Shown here: one piece after another, positions 19,101 to 27,417 of the stretch
Layout of the letters: every line of letters begins with the position of its first letter
Numbering within the stretch: position 1 is the first letter of the stretch
The notes under the pieces: generated by a model
Told to the model about the DNA's origin: nothing
Database searches by the model: none
What the model saw: the letters and a program-made list of their open reading frames with translations, nothing else
Program-made: the position numbers and the translations under genes
NCBI RefSeq assembly: GCF_937770335.1
Contig: NZ_CALJHY010000004.1
Span: forward strand, 62,001-126,000
Source of the DNA: an uncultured Glaciecola sp.
GTDB lineage: Bacteria; Pseudomonadota; Gammaproteobacteria; Enterobacterales; Alteromonadaceae
DNA length: 64,000 nucleotides
Direction: 5' to 3'

Positions 19101-19428
19101 CCCAAATAATATTCGAGTTACTTGGGTCGATAGTGACATCACCAGTGGAATATACTGCTTCGGAGTCAAAAATGGGCATCCACGTTATACCCGCATTATC
19201 CGTTTTCCAAACACCACCCGAACCGACAGCAACGTACCAAGTTGATGGGTCTTTGATATCCACTGCAATATCAGCAATTCGACCCGACATATAAGCAGGA
19301 CCAATATTACGTAACTTCATTCCCGATAATAATTCATCTGTCATTAAAATAGATTTATCTTTAGTAGCAGCTAATGTTGAACCACAAGCCATAAACACGA
19401 GGATTATAAAAGTGCTAATTAATTTCAT
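16153..19428 (-). CDS. secreted sortilin/VPS10-like Asp-box beta-propeller protein
   Basis: About 1090 residues. I start it at the ATG at 19428, which gives a clean signal peptide (MKLISTFIILVFMACGSTLA); the open frame extends 22 codons further but that part is unlike a leader. At least nine Asp-box (BNR) motifs occur through the first 730 residues, for example SLDGGQTW, TTDGGETW, TEDGGKTW, SDDGGKTW and TSDGGKNW. The C-terminal third is a charged stretch, a sandwich-like region and helices. Similar proteins are often called glycosyl hydrolase or sortilin-like, but no glycosidase catalytic residues can be identified. It probably acts in the periplasm or outside the cell and is followed by the PepSY gene. 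Confidence 0.9.
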   Translation of the reverse strand: MKLISTFIILVFMACGSTLAATKDKSILMTDELLSGMKLRNIGPAYMSGRIADIAVDIKDPSTWYVAVGSGGVWKTDNAGITWMPIFDSEAVYSTGDVTIDPSNSNIIWVGTGENSGGRHISFGDGVYRSLDGGQTWKNMGLSQSEHISDIIVHPTDSNTVWVSSQGPLWSKGGQRGLFKTTDGGETWDNVLKTDEWTGVTSLVIDSRNPDKLYAATWQRQRTLPAFVGTGPGSAIYTTEDGGKTWRKLTEGLPKTDMGKIGLAISAINPDVVYAGIELNQRKGGLYRSADRGASWVKMSDAVSGGTGPHYYQEIFSDPHRFDRVFLASNHTQYSDDGGKTWTALNTKNKHVDDHAIAFHPTDPDFILVGSDGGIYESWDGMDKWRFISNLPVTQFYKIAVDDSMPFYNVYGGTQDNSSQGGPSRTTKSHGIRNNDWFLILDWDGHQPATEPGNPDIIYGQRQQGNLARYHRKTGEYVSIQPQPKPGEPAERYNWDAPILVSSHNPQRLYHASYRVWKSEDRGNSWQTISGDLTRNENRMHMPVMDKTWSVDSGFDLLAMSEYNTIANLAESPLDENILYAGTDDGLIQVTSDGGKNWKAYEISKIRGIPGTAYVNDIRADLFDKDTVYAALDNHKYGDYKPYLIKSTNRGKTWTSIASNIPNKHLVWRIVQDHVNKNLLFIGTEFGLFFTVDGGDRWTELTGGTPTISFRDVKIQRRESDLVAGSFGRGIFILDDYSPLRTLNEDNLKEEALLFTARTALWYLPDSLHSDSQGDSEYRAENPEFGATFTYYLRDGVKSAKDKREDAEKAAKEKGKDSLYPEWNQLESELREAQPTVYLLIKNSDGNIIRKVDAETKKGLHRVSWDLRFPSANALGTNASFFGESGPLVSPGGYSASLYATVAGKSRALVEPVNFEVKPIHQETVPGGVSPEQRTAALLQVENLRGRVSAASSQINDFKAQLTSYRMAMDRSSAVAGELETVYNRLRQAVFVAEEVLIGQSSRQGMGASPANVSSRLFMIEFARANTWGLTDTQKQQIVYVQDTLAKLQPQLTQMRQVDFPAFRKSLLEAGAPWMPEGLMKDISEERVEID

Positions 19429-19520
19429 GAAAGTCTCTTGAAAATTAAAGTAAATAAGTAGCCAGAGCATAAACGATGCTCCGGATCTAGGCAATAGACT
19501 ATAATATAAGCCATTTTGAG

Positions 19521-21953
19521 TTAAAAACTCTGCCCGCTATTTAAAGAACCATTACTAGCTAAGCTTGGCGAGTTCCAAGTGAAATCTTGGTATTCAGTTC
19601 CCGTGCCTTTGAGCTGCAAGGAATTACTACTCGAACTTCCAGATGATTCCCTAACGCCTATATCCGAGGAGGTTAGTCCTGCAGCGGATCCATTTGCAGC
19701 TTGGAATGTACCTTCGTAACTAATGAATTGAATCACTTCACCTAAATTATTAATCAACACGAGACCATCGGCTCCGTTTTGCATACTAGTAAAGTCAAAT
19801 CCTAACGCACCATATCCTGCTTGCTCATTGTCAATGCTACCGCCCAAGTTTATGCTTTTATAAACCGTACCATTAGAGCCGTTGACAGCCTCGATGCTCC
19901 ATCCTGAAAGGTTTGTTCCTGAAGGCCCTGCGATTTCAATGAATTCATTTCTATCAGCACCACTGTTGTCGTAATGAAATTCATTAATCCATGGCGTAAT
20001 TACTGGTTTGACGACATTCACTGTCTGAGTTGCAATGCTCGTTGCACCCTCATTATCTGTCACCGTTAACGTAATCAAATAACTGCCAGTATTAGCATAG
20101 CTGCGCGATGTTAGAACACCTGCAGCTGTCATTCCATCACCAAAGTCCCAAGCATAATCAGTAATTGAGCCGTCGGTGTCAGTGCTTGCCGACGCATCCA
20201 TATTACAATTCAGGTCAGTGCAACTAGTCGTAAAGCTCGCTAATGGTGCTTCATTAGTTTGATTCTCCCCACCAAAGCTTTGGTTTGTATTAATAACACC
20301 AGCAGTATTACTCATTGCAGATGCCCAAGTGAATTGAGCATAGTCGCTGCCTATTCCGGTCAATTGTAACGAATGGCCTACTGGGGTAGAACTTGTTTCA
20401 CTTACCCCTATATTCGTTGATGTCATACCTACTGCCGCACCATCACTGGCTGCAAATGCGCCTTCGTAACTGAGAAACTGAACAACTGTGCCTGTTGCGT
20501 CAATTAGTGCAATACCATCAGGACCGCCATTTTGAAGCCCGCTAATAGGATAGTCGATAACGCCAAAGCCGCTACTTTGATTTGCAAACACTCCGCTTAA
20601 GTTAAGCGTTTTATATGACGCACCGTTGCTACCGTTATAGGCGACTAATTGATAACCCGTTAAGTCAAGACCAGCCGTCCCTGCAACTTCAACAAACTCG
20701 TTTACATCTGTGCTGTCGTTGTCGTAATGAACTTCATTTATCCAAACTGAACCGCGAGATATAGTGCCATCGGTCGTTGCTGACACAGAACCCGATTGGA
20801 CAGATTCATTACTACTGCTATCAACTGCGCTTACCTTATAAAAATACGTGGTATTGGCGTTAACTGCATTATCATCATAAGCACTTGTGTTAATTAAAGC
20901 AGAGTTCACCTTTGTGAAAGTACCGTTGGCTGTATCGCTGCGATATACGTTGTACCCTGCTAAGTCAGATTCTGAATTACCGGTCCAAGCAAGTGAAACG
21001 CTGCCACTGCCGCCATTAGCAGAGAAGCCGGTTGGTGCACCAGGCGGTGTTGTATCGCCGCTGCTCGTGCCAGAACAAATATCTTCGAATACGCATGCGA
21101 CATATTCAGGATGATCAATAAATGGATTTCGGTTGCCTTGAAAGCTATAAACGGTGTCATTGTGACGGATATCATAGCTATCTACAGGGTCATCTTTGTG
21201 CCACTGTAACAGCACAGATTTAAGTCCCATGTAAGCCACACTGATATTCGCACCCTGGCTAGACTGACCAATTAAATTGCGATCATCAGTCAAAATCAAG
21301 TCTGGCTCATTCACGCCAGTAATCCCATGAGTTCCCCCTTCATAACGCACCGACAAGTACATTAATGCGCGAGCAACATCGCCTTTGCGACTATTCCAAG
21401 TTTGCCATGAACCTTCACTACCTGAACCTGCAGTTAGGTTTGATTCAGCGGATGTACCACCTCTATTATTATTGGCTAATGTAATTTTTGCACTGCAACC
21501 TGCGGCACAATTATCGAAAGGCTTGTTGCTGCGACTGGAGTTATAGCTGCTATCAGAAATAAACAAATGATGCGTGTCTGTATAAGCATAGTTAGTGCTG
21601 CCATCACTTGGAAAACCATAAGACTTTGGCCAACTGTGTTCGCGGTTGTAAAAGCTGTTACCCCCACCCTCTTTGGCATAACTTGCATTTTTATAGATAT
21701 CGATCACGTTATTTGCGTTATCTGGATCTTGATCAGCAGTTTCGAGGATATCCCAAGTATCGGTCGCGGAAGACGTATAGGGAAAACGCTGATGATCATC
21801 AATGATTTGGTGTAAAGAATTCTGCAGGGCTTGCCCGTTTATTGTATTTACTGAATCATAATAACCCGCTGGAACATCTGCAAATGTAGAACCTGAGAAC
21901 ACCATTGAAGCAATAATTATAATGTGCTTATTATTAATTTTTTTAAAAAACAT
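19521..21953 (-). CDS. extracellular EndA/NucM-type nuclease with FN3, PKD and lamin-tail-like domains
   Basis: 810 residues with a signal peptide (ending STFA). The catalytic domain (about 25-290) is of the endonuclease I family, with NREHSWPKS carrying the catalytic His and THHLFISDSSYNSSRSNKPF as the metal/active-site helix region. A fibronectin type III domain follows (about 305-395), then a lamin-tail-like domain (WINEVHYDND), a PKD domain (about 570-650) and a second lamin-tail-like domain (WINEFHYDNS). It should degrade extracellular DNA for nutrients or biofilm turnover. A terminator-like hairpin sits about 30 nt upstream of its ATG, suggesting attenuation. Confidence 0.95.
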   Translation of the reverse strand: MFFKKINNKHIIIIASMVFSGSTFADVPAGYYDSVNTINGQALQNSLHQIIDDHQRFPYTSSATDTWDILETADQDPDNANNVIDIYKNASYAKEGGGNSFYNREHSWPKSYGFPSDGSTNYAYTDTHHLFISDSSYNSSRSNKPFDNCAAGCSAKITLANNNRGGTSAESNLTAGSGSEGSWQTWNSRKGDVARALMYLSVRYEGGTHGITGVNEPDLILTDDRNLIGQSSQGANISVAYMGLKSVLLQWHKDDPVDSYDIRHNDTVYSFQGNRNPFIDHPEYVACVFEDICSGTSSGDTTPPGAPTGFSANGGSGSVSLAWTGNSESDLAGYNVYRSDTANGTFTKVNSALINTSAYDDNAVNANTTYFYKVSAVDSSSNESVQSGSVSATTDGTISRGSVWINEVHYDNDSTDVNEFVEVAGTAGLDLTGYQLVAYNGSNGASYKTLNLSGVFANQSSGFGVIDYPISGLQNGGPDGIALIDATGTVVQFLSYEGAFAASDGAAVGMTSTNIGVSETSSTPVGHSLQLTGIGSDYAQFTWASAMSNTAGVINTNQSFGGENQTNEAPLASFTTSCTDLNCNMDASASTDTDGSITDYAWDFGDGMTAAGVLTSRSYANTGSYLITLTVTDNEGATSIATQTVNVVKPVITPWINEFHYDNSGADRNEFIEIAGPSGTNLSGWSIEAVNGSNGTVYKSINLGGSIDNEQAGYGALGFDFTSMQNGADGLVLINNLGEVIQFISYEGTFQAANGSAAGLTSSDIGVRESSGSSSSNSLQLKGTGTEYQDFTWNSPSLASNGSLNSGQSF

Positions 21954-21975
21954 AATTTTATTCTTTTATTTTTAG

Positions 21976-22014
21976 GTAAAAAAAAGAGTCAAATTGCATA
22001 GCAATTAGACTCTT
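21976..22014 (-). terminator. terminator-like hairpin in the leader of the nuclease gene (possible attenuator)
   Basis: The arms AAGAGTC-A-AATTGC and GCAATT-A-GACTCTT (21984-22014) pair around a three-base loop. On the minus strand the hairpin is followed at once by a run of at least eight T, the form of an intrinsic terminator. It lies between the likely promoter region and the nuclease start (21953) and no minus-strand gene ends here. It may therefore end a short leader RNA and be bypassed under some condition. Confidence 0.6.
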
Positions 22015-22366
22015 GATGTACGTCACACTATTTCCCACAACCGACTCAATAGTGAAATTAAAAACGTCAAAACAACAAAGTCTAAATTCACTATGACCTG
22101 TACTTAAGTATTAAACAACGACTTAAGTCTAACTTTTAATAAGAGCACGTTTTAAGGTATGACCAATTTGCTAACATATTCAGCGCAAAGGCTTTCCCCC
22201 TTTGGTTTTTAATATAACAACACCGAAAATATAGGCCTATTTATTCGCCTCGACATGCTTTTTAAACCTGCTGTTTTTTTAAACTGTTATCTACCATATT
22301 TGCTAAAAAGCGGTTAATGTCAGTAAAAAAATAAATTTATAAACTACGCCAAGGAGTTATTACCCT
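22015..22366. other. intergenic leader and divergent promoter region
   Basis: No coding frame. On the minus strand it would hold the nuclease leader, including a CAAAGG-GGGAAAG-CCTTTG hairpin near 22190-22207 and the attenuator-like hairpin. On the plus strand it must hold the promoter of the acyl-CoA synthetase. I compared it mentally with c-di-GMP riboswitch signatures and found no match. Confidence 0.4.
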
Positions 22367-23926
22367 ATGCAAATCACATCTATTGTTCGACGCGCTGTAC
22401 AAATCAACCCCAATGGAATTGCAACGATCTATGAGAATCGACAGCAAACTTGGACACAGATGTTGGATCGCGTAGCGCGCCTGGCTGCGGGCTTGCAAAA
22501 GCTAGGCATGCAGTCAGGAGATCGTGTGGCGCTGTTATCACTAAATTCTGACCGTTTTATTGAGTACTTCTTTGCCACTGTTTGGGGTGGCGGGGCGATG
22601 ATGCCGATGAATATCCGCTGGGCGGCGGCAGAATGCGCCTATGCTTTGAATGATGCGGGTGCTGAGATCCTTATTGTGGATGAAGCATTTAAGGGGGTAG
22701 CTAATGAGCTTAGAGCACAGGTACCCGGTCTTAAAAGCATCATTTATTGCGGCGATAATGATACCCCTGATGGAATGGAGAACTACGAAGACATCTTAGC
22801 ATCCAACTCCCCAGCAGCCGATGCTGGTCGCAGTGGCGATGATCTAGCCGGCATCTTTTATACTGGTGGCACGACTGGTTTTCCCAAGGGAGTGATGCTC
22901 TCGCATACCAATTTTTATGTGGGTGGTGTAGCAAATGCACATGAACTAAACATGCAAGAAGGTACCGTTTATCTGCACGCGGCTCCCATGTTTCATATTG
23001 CCGATTTAGTTTGGTTTAGTGCTGTGACCTTTATGGCGGGAACCCATGTGGTTATTCCGATGTTCACTCCTGATGGCACGCTAGCGGCTATAGAGAAACA
23101 TAAACCCACTCAGATATTGCTCGTGCCAGTCATGCTGCAAATGATAATGCAGAGCACAAAGCTAGCAAAGACCGATGTGTCTTCTTTACACCAAATTGCC
23201 TATGGAGCTTCACCAATCACGCAGGCTGTCCTTATTGATGCGTTTAAGCAGTTTCCGAATACCTCATTCATTCAGGCTTTTGGTCAAACAGAACTGAGTC
23301 CTATCGCTACAGTACTTAGTCCAGAGTATCACGTTCTGGAAGGGCCGAAGGCCGGAAAACTGCGCTCCGCTGGCCGCGCAACCCGAGTCTGCGAGATCCG
23401 TGTGGTCGACGCCAACATGGTTGAAGTACCGCGTGGCGATGTGGGACAAATCACAGTTAAAGGACCAACCACCATGCTGGGTTATTGGAACAAGCCAGAG
23501 GTCACCGCCGAGACAATCATAGACGGCTGGGTGCTTACAGGTGATGCAGGCTATATGGATGAAGACGGCTTTATCTTCCTTATGGACCGAGTCAAAGACA
23601 TGATCGTCTCTGGAGGGGAAAACGTCTATTCCGCTGACGTTGAAAACGCGCTTGGCCAGCACACAGCAGTAGCTACTAGCGCCGTAATTGGTATTCCTAG
23701 CGAAGAATGGGGCGAAAGCGTGCATGCCCTCGTCATACTGCACCCCGGTTTCAAAGTAACAACGGAGGCATTGCAAAAACATTGCCATACGCTGATTGCT
23801 GGATACAAATGTCCGCATAGCATTGAATTTAGAACCGAGCCATTTCCACTTTCAGGTGCAAATAAGGTGCTTAAAACAGAGTTGCGTAAGCCATACTGGG
23901 AAGGGCAAGAGCGGCAAATTTCTTAA
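22367..23926 (+). CDS. acyl-CoA synthetase (AMP-forming), FadD-like
   Basis: 519 residues of the ANL adenylating superfamily. The P-loop FYTGGTTGFPKGVMLSH lies near residue 165, the adenine-binding region FIQAFGQTEL near 300, LTGDAGYMDEDG near 385 and the hinge/C-terminal catalytic Lys region SGANKVLK near 500. It joins a carboxylic acid to CoA through an acyl-AMP. Length and motifs fit medium- or long-chain fatty-acid ligases, although related members act on other acids. Codon choice is visibly richer in G and C than the neighbours, so recent acquisition is possible. It stands alone. AAGGAG lies 7-8 nt upstream of the ATG. Confidence 0.9.
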   Translation: MQITSIVRRAVQINPNGIATIYENRQQTWTQMLDRVARLAAGLQKLGMQSGDRVALLSLNSDRFIEYFFATVWGGGAMMPMNIRWAAAECAYALNDAGAEILIVDEAFKGVANELRAQVPGLKSIIYCGDNDTPDGMENYEDILASNSPAADAGRSGDDLAGIFYTGGTTGFPKGVMLSHTNFYVGGVANAHELNMQEGTVYLHAAPMFHIADLVWFSAVTFMAGTHVVIPMFTPDGTLAAIEKHKPTQILLVPVMLQMIMQSTKLAKTDVSSLHQIAYGASPITQAVLIDAFKQFPNTSFIQAFGQTELSPIATVLSPEYHVLEGPKAGKLRSAGRATRVCEIRVVDANMVEVPRGDVGQITVKGPTTMLGYWNKPEVTAETIIDGWVLTGDAGYMDEDGFIFLMDRVKDMIVSGGENVYSADVENALGQHTAVATSAVIGIPSEEWGESVHALVILHPGFKVTTEALQKHCHTLIAGYKCPHSIEFRTEPFPLSGANKVLKTELRKPYWEGQERQIS

Positions 23927-24293
23927 ATCAACGGTCCTGACGCCCAGCGTATAGCAATAAAGGCCGATCGTCAGGACTTATAGCCAGCAAGCTTCTTGTG
24001 CAAGATAAATTTTGTATTATGTGATTTTTAGTAATCCATTGCTAAATTTACGTCTATTTAAGGCTAATCATATTGCGAATAAAAGCGTTTTCACACTTGT
24101 CTTTTATTTGGTCTGCCATTATTTAAAATTGAAAAAAAAAACATTTGATTATATAATTAAGTTACACAATATTTTTATTCTTTATTATTTTGTTATGTTG
24201 CTTTTTTGAGTTTATATTAATACTCGAGGTCGCGAACCTTTTTAAGGGGCACTAGCATTATTAATATTTTTGCTAAAGTAACCCCCAGAGGGT
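23927..24293. other. intergenic stretch with a long inverted repeat
   Basis: A perfect 9-bp inverted repeat, GTCCTGACG (23934-23942) and CGTCAGGAC (23969-23977), begins 8 nt after the acyl-CoA synthetase. With no T-tract it is a poor intrinsic terminator, but its position suggests a 3'-end role. The remainder is very AT-rich and should hold the promoter of the next gene. No gene seen. Confidence 0.45.
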
Positions 24294-27200
24294 ATGTTTC
24301 ATATGACGCTTGAGAGAAAAAAAGACAACATTCAGCTATGCCAAATTAGCGCTAATTCCCATGACATTGAGATATACTTTGATGCACTCCTCAATAATGT
24401 CCGTGACCCAATATTCATAAAAGACCAAAAACTTAAGTATGTTTTAGTCAACGATGCTTTTTGCAGCATCTTTGAGTTATCAAAAAACCAAATAATCGGT
24501 ACCACACTCGTCAAAACCTTGCTTGCTAGCGAAATGGAGCATGTTTTATCTATCGATAAACAAGTGCTCGAAACAGGGACAGAGATTTTGTGTGAAGAGC
24601 CCATTTCATTTAATGGAATGCAAGCAAAGACCGTTATAACCAGAAAAAATAGGTTCATAGACTCCAAAGGTAACTATTTTCTTATAGGAGTTGTTCATGA
24701 TATCACTATGAAAAAACAGCTTGAGCAGGAAAATAATGACGCCGCCGAACAGAAAGACAGACGCGCCGATGAACTAGTCATCGCCAACAAAGAACTTGCC
24801 TTTCAAAACAAAGAGAAAGACAAACGTGCAGATGAACTGGTCATTGCTAACAAAGAGAAAGACAAACGCGCCGATGAACTGGTCATCGCTAACAAAGAAC
24901 TTGCCTTTCAAAAAAAAGAGAAAGACAAACGCGCCGATGAACTGATCATTGCTAACCAAGAGAAAACTAAGCGTGCAGATGAACTAGTCATCGCCAACAA
25001 AGAACTTGCCTTTCAAAACAAAGAGAAAGACAAACGCGCCGAAGAACTGATCATTGCTAACCAAGAGAAAACTAAGCGTGCAGATGAACTAGTCATCGCC
25101 AACAAAGAACTTGCCTTTCAAAACAAAGAGAAAGACAAACGCGCCGAAGAACTGATCATTGCTAACCAAGAGAAAACTAAGCGTGCAGATGAACTAGTCA
25201 TCGCCAACGAAGAACTTGCCTTTCAAAACAAAGAGAAAGACAAACGCGCCGATGAACTGATCATTGCTAACCAAGAGAAAACTAAGCGTGCAGATGAACT
25301 AGTCATCGCCAACGAAGAACTTGCCTTTCAAAACAAAGAGAAAGACAAACGCGCCGATGAACTGATCATTGCTAACCAAGAGAAAACTAAGCGTGCAGAT
25401 GAACTAGTCATCGCCAACGAAGAACTTGCCTTTCAAAACAAAGAGAAAGACAAACGCGCCGATGAACTGATCATTGCTAACCAAGAGAAAACTAAGCGTG
25501 CAGATGAACTAGTCATCGCCAACGAAGAACTTGCCTTTCAAAACAAAGAGAAAGACAAACGCGCCGATGAACTGATCATTGCTAACCAAGAGAAAACTAA
25601 GCGTGCAGATGAACTAGTCATCGCCAACGAAGAACTTGCCTTTCAAAAAAAAGAGAGAGAACATCTACTTCAAAGGCTAAAACGAGCGGCCAGTGTTTTT
25701 ACCCATGCCCATGAATGCATCATGATAACCGATGCCAATGGCATTATTACTGAAGTCAACGATACTTTCAGCCAGATGAATGGTTATGCTGCTAAAGAGG
25801 TCCTAGGCAAAAATCCAAGCTTGTTGAGGTCTGGACGGCATTCACCTACATTTTACATAGAAATGTGGGATAAACTTATAGCAGAAGGTCACTGGAGTGG
25901 GGAAATTTGGAATCGCCGTAAAAATGGTGAAATCTATCCAGCAACGCTCACAATCAGCGTAGTAAAAGACACAGCCGGTATAGTGCAGCATTACGTGTCA
26001 TTATCAACTGATATTTCATCGATGAAGGCTTACCAAGGAAAATTGGAACGCATTGCTCATTACGACGCACTGACCAATCTACCAAACCGTGTATTACTAG
26101 CAGACCGCCTAGGCCAAGCCATGGTGCAATGCAAACGCAATAATCGGTCGTTAGCTGTTGCATTTATGGATTTAGATGGTTTCAAAGAAATTAACGACAC
26201 CTATGGTCATAATGTGGGTGATAAACTACTCCTTTCCGTGTCACAACGGATGAAAGCGGCATTGCGTGAAGGTGATACACTGGCGCGTATTGGCGGTGAT
26301 GAATTTATTGCAGTTTTGGTCAATTTAGGAAAACCCGAGGATAGCGCTCCTGTATTAGAACGTTTGCTAAAGGCTGCTGCTACCCCTGTCACTATTGATA
26401 ATTACGTAATGCAAGTGTCAGCCAGCATTGGTGTGACACTATATCCCCAAGATGGGGCAGACGCAGAGCAACTCATGCGTCATGCTGACCAAGCAATGTA
26501 TGTTGCTAAGCAGGCAGGGAAGAACCGTTATCGCCTGTTTGATACTGCACAAAATAATGAGATCAAAAGACAATTAGAAAGTATAGAGGATATTGCTTAC
26601 GCATTACGCGAAGGTGAACTCGTATTATATTATCAACCTAAGGTGAATATGCGCACAAACGAAATTATCGGCGTAGAAGCGTTAATTCGCTGGCAGCATC
26701 CCATTCGCGGTTTAATTCCACCTTTACAATTCTTACCCTTAATCGAAGGACATGCTATTAGTCTGGAACTAGGTGAATGGGTTATCGATAACGCATTGAT
26801 TCAAATAGAAAAATGGCAAAAAATGGGACTCAACCTGCCTATTAGTGTCAATATTAGTGCCCACCAGTTACAACAACCTAACTTCACCAAACGATTAGCG
26901 GTGCTGTTGTCAGCTCACCCAGAAGTGGATGCTGACTGGTTAGAATTAGAAATACTCGAAACTACCGCGTTAAATGATATCAGCAAAGTATCGGCAACGA
27001 TGCAGACATGCAATGAACTTGGTGTGCGTTTTGCTTTAGATGACTTCGGCACTGGCTACTCATCACTTACGTATCTCAGAAACCTACCAGCGCAGTTAAT
27101 CAAAATCGACCAGAGTTTCATACGCGATATGCTAGAAGACCCAGAAGATTGCGCGATTGTTGAAGGCATAATAGGGCTAGCAAAAGCGTTTCGCCGTGAC

Positions 27201-27359
27201 GTTATTGCTGAGGGAGTAGAAACTATTGCTCATGGCGCCATGCTATTGCAACTAGGTTGTGAGCTAGCGCAGGGTTATGGCATTGCTCGTCCTATGCCTG
27301 CCAGTGATATTGCTAAATGGGTATGTAACTGGAAAGCAGACGATTCTTGGTTAATATGA
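24294..27359 (+). CDS. PAS-coiled coil-PAS-GGDEF-EAL protein with a 35-residue repeat stalk
   Basis: 1021 residues, no membrane helix. An N-terminal PAS (about 30-140) is separated from a second PAS/PAC (about 462-585) by a long coiled coil built of 35-residue units (KRADELIIANQ... and KRADELVIANEELAFQNKE). Each unit is 14 + 21 residues, exactly five heptads. GGDEF (about 590-755) has RIGGDEF plus REGD, and EAL (about 765-1010) has EALIRW, LDDFGTGYSS and QGY, so both enzymes look competent. The repeat could set the distance or the phase of signalling between the two PAS domains. The DNA units are almost identical, implying recent expansion. Confidence 0.95.
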   Translation: MFHMTLERKKDNIQLCQISANSHDIEIYFDALLNNVRDPIFIKDQKLKYVLVNDAFCSIFELSKNQIIGTTLVKTLLASEMEHVLSIDKQVLETGTEILCEEPISFNGMQAKTVITRKNRFIDSKGNYFLIGVVHDITMKKQLEQENNDAAEQKDRRADELVIANKELAFQNKEKDKRADELVIANKEKDKRADELVIANKELAFQKKEKDKRADELIIANQEKTKRADELVIANKELAFQNKEKDKRAEELIIANQEKTKRADELVIANKELAFQNKEKDKRAEELIIANQEKTKRADELVIANEELAFQNKEKDKRADELIIANQEKTKRADELVIANEELAFQNKEKDKRADELIIANQEKTKRADELVIANEELAFQNKEKDKRADELIIANQEKTKRADELVIANEELAFQNKEKDKRADELIIANQEKTKRADELVIANEELAFQKKEREHLLQRLKRAASVFTHAHECIMITDANGIITEVNDTFSQMNGYAAKEVLGKNPSLLRSGRHSPTFYIEMWDKLIAEGHWSGEIWNRRKNGEIYPATLTISVVKDTAGIVQHYVSLSTDISSMKAYQGKLERIAHYDALTNLPNRVLLADRLGQAMVQCKRNNRSLAVAFMDLDGFKEINDTYGHNVGDKLLLSVSQRMKAALREGDTLARIGGDEFIAVLVNLGKPEDSAPVLERLLKAAATPVTIDNYVMQVSASIGVTLYPQDGADAEQLMRHADQAMYVAKQAGKNRYRLFDTAQNNEIKRQLESIEDIAYALREGELVLYYQPKVNMRTNEIIGVEALIRWQHPIRGLIPPLQFLPLIEGHAISLELGEWVIDNALIQIEKWQKMGLNLPISVNISAHQLQQPNFTKRLAVLLSAHPEVDADWLELEILETTALNDISKVSATMQTCNELGVRFALDDFGTGYSSLTYLRNLPAQLIKIDQSFIRDMLEDPEDCAIVEGIIGLAKAFRRDVIAEGVETIAHGAMLLQLGCELAQGYGIARPMPASDIAKWVCNWKADDSWLI
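24921..25655 (+). repeat. seven tandem 105-bp units inside the GGDEF-EAL gene
   Basis: The sequence starting AAAGACAAACGCGCCGA recurs at 24921, 25026, 25131, 25236, 25341, 25446 and 25551, a strict 105-bp period, with only a few single-base differences (GAT/GAA, AAC AAA/AAC GAA). Partial related units occupy about 24750-24920. Because 105 is a multiple of three, gain or loss of units keeps the frame and changes the stalk by five heptads. Confidence 0.95.
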
Positions 27360-27417
27360 GGCATTTTCATTGCCATCTAATGAGTTAACGTTCTGCTAGC
27401 AGCAATTAGTTAAGCAC

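Noticed and set aside
22015-22300. c-di-GMP riboswitch in the nuclease leader
   Set aside because: GGGGGAAAGCC is superficially similar but the conserved GEMM core is absent.
24012-24209. 65-codon Phe/Leu-rich frame as a membrane peptide
   Set aside because: Composition is what AT-rich non-coding DNA gives; no ribosome site.
24921-25655. CRISPR-like regular repeats
   Set aside because: The 105-bp period is continuous, without spacers, and codes for an in-frame coiled coil.
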